A stretch of 8,900 bases of DNA from a bacterium (GTDB taxonomy: Bacteria > Zhuqueibacterota > Zhuqueibacteria > Residuimicrobiales > Residuimicrobiaceae). Below are positions 5,306-8,900 of this stretch, in pieces (positions within the stretch are counted from its first letter, which is position 1; every line of letters begins with the position of its first letter). The notes under the pieces are model-generated. The model made no database searches. It was given only the letters and a program-made list of their open reading frames with translations, and was not told the DNA's origin. A program made the translations under genes and the position numbers. The stretch spans positions 1 through 8,900 of the forward strand of contig JAAYTV010000183.1 of assembly GCA_012523655.1 (NCBI GenBank), read 5' to 3'.

Positions 5306-6925
5306 TCAGGGCATGGTGCTTTTATCCTTGGTCAACGGCGACCAGATGCCATAGCTCTCTTCGGCGATACGGCATTTGCCCTCCGAACTCCAGGTAAAGC
5401 CGTAATTATAACCGAACCATAAATATTGATCGCCGCCGCCGTTTTCCGTGGTAATAATGTAGCGATTGGCTACATTGCCGATGCCCAGCACTTTATCGCC
5501 GGGTGTTTTGCCATCTCCTTTGTTGGCGTCGAAAGGGATCCATCCATAGGGCGGCAGATAAACCTCGGTCCAGCGGGGAAAGACGTCATCGTAGCCGGCG
5601 TCATCGCCGCGCAGGCTGACGGCGCCGACATAACGCACCGGCACGCCCAGAGCCCGGCAGAGCGCGATCATGGCATACGAATACTCGGAGCAGGAGGCGG
5701 TGCCGCGCTTGAGCACCGTGGGCGCCGGATTCCAGCCGCCGACGGGCTTTAAATTGTAGCTAAGTGTTTCTGTAAGATATTCATAGACGCGCCGGGCAAT
5801 CCAATAGGGATTTTGTTCTGTCCCGGCAATTTGATGGGCCAACTCCTGAATGAAAGGATCATGAATCTGATACTTGTCGCCGTCATTTAGATAATGCGCC
5901 CTGATGTCCGCCGGAATCTCGGTAAGCGCGCCCACTTTATCCGGATAGATAAAGTATTCGACGGCATAAACATCGGCCTGGACGTTCCAGCTTGGTTTTA
6001 CCACGCTGCCGCTTTTCAGGTTTTTGTAATGAAAGTGGGCGAGTTGCTGTCCCCATTGGTCTTTGATCACCTGGTTCTCTTTCGGTTCAAAACGGACCGG
6101 CGTCCGCAGAGTCTGATTGTCCCGGTTTTCCGGTATGGGCAGATAAATATCGAGCGAGGTCACCACTCCAGGTCCGTAATTGCGGAACTCTTTGACGAAT
6201 TCGAGACTAAGCTCTTTATGATCCCAGCGGGTGAAAATATCCTGGTCGAAAACTTGCACCTGAACGATCTGTTTGTTATGGTAATCGACGCACCAGAGCG
6301 TTTCGTTGCCCCAGGCCAACCCATAAAGGAAGGGGCTGCCGGCGCGCAGGGAGGAGAGACAGAGGCCGTCCTGCGGGTGAACCAGATAGATCCGGTCCGT
6401 GCCGCGATCAGCGATCCACAGGTACTTGCCGTCAAAGGTGATGCCCGTCGGTTCAGCGGCGGGCGAAGCAAAGGTCTGGATCATCATGCCGTCCACCGGA
6501 GAAACCCTGAGGATGGCATCGCTTCTGTGATCCACCATCCAGAGATGTTGGCCGTCCCAGGCGAGATCGCGGGGGAAAGGGCTGTTGGATTCCAATGCTT
6601 TGACCGATCGGCCGGTCTTTGAGTCGATCCGATAGAGGTATTTTTCTCCTGCATCGACATGCCAGAGATGCGTTCCGTCCCAAGCCAATCCCTCCGGATG
6701 ATAGCCCGGCGTTTCGAATTTAGCGACAACCTTTCCGTTCTTCGGATCCAGGCGGTAGATGTGATCCGTATGGTCTTCGGCAACCCAGAGATGGGTGCCG
6801 TCAAAGGCCAGGCCGGTGGGCAACGGTCCTGGGGCCGGAATAGTTTTGAGGATGTCGCCCACGCGCGGGTAGCACAGGCCGGTCAGCCAGATCAGCAGAA
6901 GAAAGAGAATGAAAATTTTTTTCAT
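5306..6925 (-). CDS. Exported beta-propeller plus transglutaminase-like protein, catalytic His missing
   Basis: Probable exported protein of 539 residues. Residues 1-18 are a signal peptide; Cys18 is preceded by TGL, a poor lipobox. Residues 36-228 hold five propeller-type repeats of the NHL/Vgb kind, each built on a GLAxDGxxLWxxD core. About 229-340 is a beta-rich linker domain carrying YLPIPEN, usual in front of transglutaminase cores. About 355-470 is a transglutaminase-like (papain-fold) core: Cys412 in TASCSEYSYAMIALC, then DDVFPRWTEVYLPPYGWIPFDA with Asp466. In the active family a His stands two residues before this Trp; here it is Pro450 (codon CCC). No His follows Cys412 anywhere, so the triad is incomplete and peptidase or cross-linking activity is doubtful. 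The start ATG has only a weak purine-rich stretch upstream. It lies between the tricorn and C39-like genes on the same strand, 125 and 258 bp away. Confidence 0.9.
   Translation of the reverse strand: MKKIFILFLLLIWLTGLCYPRVGDILKTIPAPGPLPTGLAFDGTHLWVAEDHTDHIYRLDPKNGKVVAKFETPGYHPEGLAWDGTHLWHVDAGEKYLYRIDSKTGRSVKALESNSPFPRDLAWDGQHLWMVDHRSDAILRVSPVDGMMIQTFASPAAEPTGITFDGKYLWIADRGTDRIYLVHPQDGLCLSSLRAGSPFLYGLAWGNETLWCVDYHNKQIVQVQVFDQDIFTRWDHKELSLEFVKEFRNYGPGVVTSLDIYLPIPENRDNQTLRTPVRFEPKENQVIKDQWGQQLAHFHYKNLKSGSVVKPSWNVQADVYAVEYFIYPDKVGALTEIPADIRAHYLNDGDKYQIHDPFIQELAHQIAGTEQNPYWIARRVYEYLTETLSYNLKPVGGWNPAPTVLKRGTASCSEYSYAMIALCRALGVPVRYVGAVSLRGDDAGYDDVFPRWTEVYLPPYGWIPFDANKGDGKTPGDKVLGIGNVANRYIITTENGGGDQYLWFGYNYGFTWSSEGKCRIAEESYGIWSPLTKDKSTMP
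6242..6820 (-). repeat. Five propeller blades of exactly 41 residues (within the transglutaminase-like gene)
   Basis: Protein repeats begin at residues 36, 77, 118, 159 and 200, a constant 41-residue (123-bp) step; the fifth is cut at about 228. Each unit has a (P)xGLAWDGxxLW(V)xD core followed by an IYRLDPxxG-like strand. The units differ in sequence, so the duplication is not recent. Confidence 0.8.
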
Positions 6926-6973
6926 GGGTATTCTCGCAGGTGTAATCAGCGCGTCGTCTTAATATCACCACAT

Positions 6974-6993
6974 CGGCGGCAGAGCCGCCTCCT
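6974..6993 (+). repeat. Copy 3 of the dispersed intergenic hairpin (best formed)
   Basis: GGCGGC (6975-6980) and GCCGCC (6984-6989) form a perfect 6-bp stem with an AGA loop. It lies in the 125-bp gap between the tricorn and transglutaminase-like genes. Related copies are at 1077 (same orientation) and 2080 (opposite orientation). No T-run follows on either strand. Confidence 0.55.
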
Positions 6994-7008
6994 ACGCGGT
7001 ACTCTTGT

Positions 7009-7036
7009 ATCTGTGCGGTTTGGTGTCATCTGTGCG
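7009..7036 (+). repeat. Direct repeat of ATCTGTGCG
   Basis: ATCTGTGCG occurs at 7009-7017 and 7028-7036, a 19-bp step, just beyond the tricorn stop codon. TCTGTGCGG from the first copy also occurs at 1050-1058 in another intergenic gap. Confidence 0.45.
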
Positions 7037-7050
7037 TCGTATTTTCATCA

Positions 7051-8900
7051 CTACTTTTTCGGATATGCGGGTATCGCCGGAAAGGTCCAAGGTTTTTCCG
7101 CGATTTCCTTTCTCAGCACCTGGATCGCGGTCTCGAGCTGCCGATCCTGCCCGGCCATCAGCGAAGCGGGATCGTTCTCGACCAGAATGTCGGGATCAGC
7201 GCCGTGATTCTCCACCAGCCACTTGCCCTCGCGACCGAAAAAGGCGTTGTTGGACTGGTGTACCGTGCCGTTGTCAATGGTCTTCTGGCCGTTGATGATG
7301 CCGACCAGTCCGCCCCAGCTCGGCACCCCGATGACCGTACCGAGCTTGTTGGCCTTGAAATCCTCAATGAACGCCTCGCCGTCGGAGCCATTGGCCTCAT
7401 TGGTCACCACGGCATAGTGGGCGCGGGAAGCGCTGTTGGGGTAGCGGAAGGGCTCCATGCCCTGCATGACGTTGTAGGCGACCTGCTTGCGCTCGAGCTT
7501 GTCGATGAGGAAATACTCGGTCCAGCCGCCGCCGTTGCCGCGTACATCGATGATCAGCCCCTTCTTGTAGCGGAAGGCGCGCCAGAATTTGTCGAACTCG
7601 CCGAGATTGCGCACCCCCATGGCGGTGATGTGCATATAACCGATCTCGCCGTTGCTTGCCTTAAGCACTCGATTCATATTATCCTCAACCCAGCGAAAGT
7701 AGCGTTGTTGGTATTCCGAGCGCAACGGGGTGACCGATAGAGTTTGAGCCCCGGCTGCTGTAGGACGGCTGTTGATCGTGAGCTTGACCTTCTCCCCGCC
7801 GGTGACCTGGAGATATTTAAAGGGATTCTCCGGGTATTTGATCTCCCGGCCGTTGATGGCGATCAAATAGTCGCCCTCGCTGACGCGCAAATCCGGACGC
7901 ACCAGTGGGCCTTCGAGGCTGCGGTTGAAATCGCTGGGTCCGTAAATTTTTGCCAGCTTGTACAAGCCGCCCTCCGTCGGAACCAGGTCGGCGCCGAGCA
8001 GGCCGGTGAAGGTTGTGCGTTCAGGCTGCTGTGCCGGACCGCGGTCGCCGCCGCTGACGTAAGTGTGCGACACGCAGAGCTCGCCCACCATCTGCGAGAG
8101 CAGCCAGTTGAGACCGTCGCGTGAGTTGAGCTGGGGGATATAGCTGCGGTAGGTCTCGCCCATTTTTTTCCAGTCGCGGCCATGCATATCCTTGTCGTAG
8201 AAAAAATCGCGGTACCAGCGCCAGGTGTCGTTAAAAATTTGGTTCCACTCGGGCTGCACCTGCACAGTGTAGAACATGCCGTCGAGATCGAGTTTATCGC
8301 CGAGGTTTTTGCCGCTCACCTTGCCGAGACCGCTGACATAATAATCGTTGAGCTTTTTGATGAGTATGTTTTCGCCGTCAGCCGAGATGCGCCAGTCCGA
8401 GATCTTTTGTTCGAGCACCGTCTCCTTCTGTTCCGTTACATCGTAGATATGCAGCTCCCACTTGTCGCGGCCGCCGGGCGTGTAGAGCTCCTCGTATTCG
8501 TCGTCGCCGAACTCATCCACAGACGCAAAAGTGATTCTGCCTTTGCCTGCTTTGGCGAAGAAATAGTTGCCCGCTTTCACCGGCACGACAAAGTGGCGAT
8601 CCTGAATGCCTTCCAGATCGATACGAAAGGCGCCGGCTGTCTCGGATTTGCCTGCTTCTGCAGATTGGGCCCGCGCTTTAGGCCCGCTCGCCTGCTCTGT
8701 CTCTGCGCTCATGCCGCCGGATCTGCGGCCTATGGCCGGCCTGGCTGCATCCGCAAACAGCGGCGCCTGGCCCGCTTTGAGCTGCACCACCATCACCTGC
8801 ACCGGCCGCGGAAGAATGTGGTTGTCCTCATAGACATCCATCTGCACATCATTATAGTTGCGGTAAGAGAGGTAATAGAGATACTCGCCGTTGGCGTCGA
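7051..8900 (-). CDS. Tricorn-type S41 serine protease, C-terminal part (5' end beyond window)
   Basis: Bacterial tricorn homologue, thought to degrade oligopeptides. The frame is open to the window edge: the residues before the GTG at 8847 read like a propeller blade (GEYLYYLS), so about 616 C-terminal residues are seen and the N-terminal propeller is outside. Counting that GTG codon as 1: 24-72 is an Ala/Gly/Ser-rich linker; 73-195 is second-propeller sequence opening with IDLEGIQDR; about 205-265 is the helical C1 domain with Ser260-His261 in ELCVSHTYV; about 300-375 is a PDZ domain with SEGDYLIAINGREI; about 395-560 is the S41 core with IDVRGNGGGWTEY, nucleophile Ser488-Asp489 in ANGSDGEAF, and Glu546 in WLVENHGADPD. 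All key catalytic residues of the tricorn group are present, so it is probably active. Ends with TAG. Whether it is cytoplasmic or exported cannot be told without the N-terminus. Confidence 0.94.
   Translation of the reverse strand, partial: DANGEYLYYLSYRNYNDVQMDVYEDNHILPRPVQVMVVQLKAGQAPLFADAARPAIGRRSGGMSAETEQASGPKARAQSAEAGKSETAGAFRIDLEGIQDRHFVVPVKAGNYFFAKAGKGRITFASVDEFGDDEYEELYTPGGRDKWELHIYDVTEQKETVLEQKISDWRISADGENILIKKLNDYYVSGLGKVSGKNLGDKLDLDGMFYTVQVQPEWNQIFNDTWRWYRDFFYDKDMHGRDWKKMGETYRSYIPQLNSRDGLNWLLSQMVGELCVSHTYVSGGDRGPAQQPERTTFTGLLGADLVPTEGGLYKLAKIYGPSDFNRSLEGPLVRPDLRVSEGDYLIAINGREIKYPENPFKYLQVTGGEKVKLTINSRPTAAGAQTLSVTPLRSEYQQRYFRWVEDNMNRVLKASNGEIGYMHITAMGVRNLGEFDKFWRAFRYKKGLIIDVRGNGGGWTEYFLIDKLERKQVAYNVMQGMEPFRYPNSASRAHYAVVTNEANGSDGEAFIEDFKANKLGTVIGVPSWGGLVGIINGQKTIDNGTVHQSNNAFFGREGKWLVENHGADPDILVENDPASLMAGQDRQLETAIQVLRKEIAEKPWTFPAIPAYPKK

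Noticed and set aside
5894..6622. 242-codon open frame on the + strand
   Set aside because: Antisense to the propeller part of the transglutaminase-like protein; its apparent periodicity simply mirrors the 123-bp repeats on the coding strand.
8845..8847. GTG at 8847 as the start of the tricorn protease
   Set aside because: The upstream codons to the window edge continue without a stop and encode typical propeller sequence, so the start is outside the window.
1..8900. tRNA, rRNA, CRISPR array, insertion sequence, toxin-antitoxin or phage-defence genes
   Set aside because: No cloverleaf-like sequence, regularly spaced repeats, transposase or known defence domain was seen; the intergenic hairpins are too few and irregular for a CRISPR array.

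Overview
The window carries six protein-coding genes in an ordinary chromosomal layout, with no RNA gene, CRISPR array, transposon or phage gene that I can see. The organism is probably an uncultured or little-studied member of the FCB superphylum (Calditrichota/KSB1, Ignavibacteria, Zixibacteria or similar). The basis is a C-terminal YPNPFN-type secretion/sorting tail on one protein, a bacterial tricorn protease, a propeller-plus-transglutaminase exoprotein, and a moderately GC-rich composition. The phylum is an inference, not a result.

Left part, + strand: the 3' part of a DsbD-type thiol:disulfide interchange protein (1-971, truncated by the window edge) delivers reducing power across the inner membrane. 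It is followed by a diacylglycerol-kinase-family lipid kinase (1155-2036, TTG start with a good ribosome binding site). Converging on the kinase is a DinB/YfiT-type metal-binding protein (2105-2629, - strand).

Middle: a 206-bp AT-richer divergent region (2630-2835) separates the DinB gene from an unrecognised, cysteine-free, membrane-anchored protein (2836-3639, + strand). That gene ends only 10 bp from the stop codon of the next, convergent gene.

Right part, - strand: three genes in a row for secreted or peptidase-fold proteins. Read in transcription order they are a tricorn-type S41 protease (7051-8900, its N-terminus lies outside the window), a five-blade propeller plus transglutaminase-like protein (5306-6925), and a C39-like papain-fold peptidase with a FlgD-like sorting tail (3650-5047). 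The 125- and 258-bp gaps allow separate promoters, so they may be co-located rather than one operon. A role in extracytoplasmic protein or peptide turnover is plausible but not proven.

The most noteworthy points are: (1) the transglutaminase-like protein keeps the expected Cys and Asp, but its catalytic His position is Pro and there is no His at all downstream of the Cys, suggesting a pseudoenzyme; (2) its propeller repeats have an exact 41-residue period; (3) a short GC-rich hairpin with a CGGCAGAGCCG-like core recurs, degenerate, in three separate intergenic gaps; (4) the membrane-anchored 267-residue protein is an orphan to me. I found no convincing new multi-gene system.
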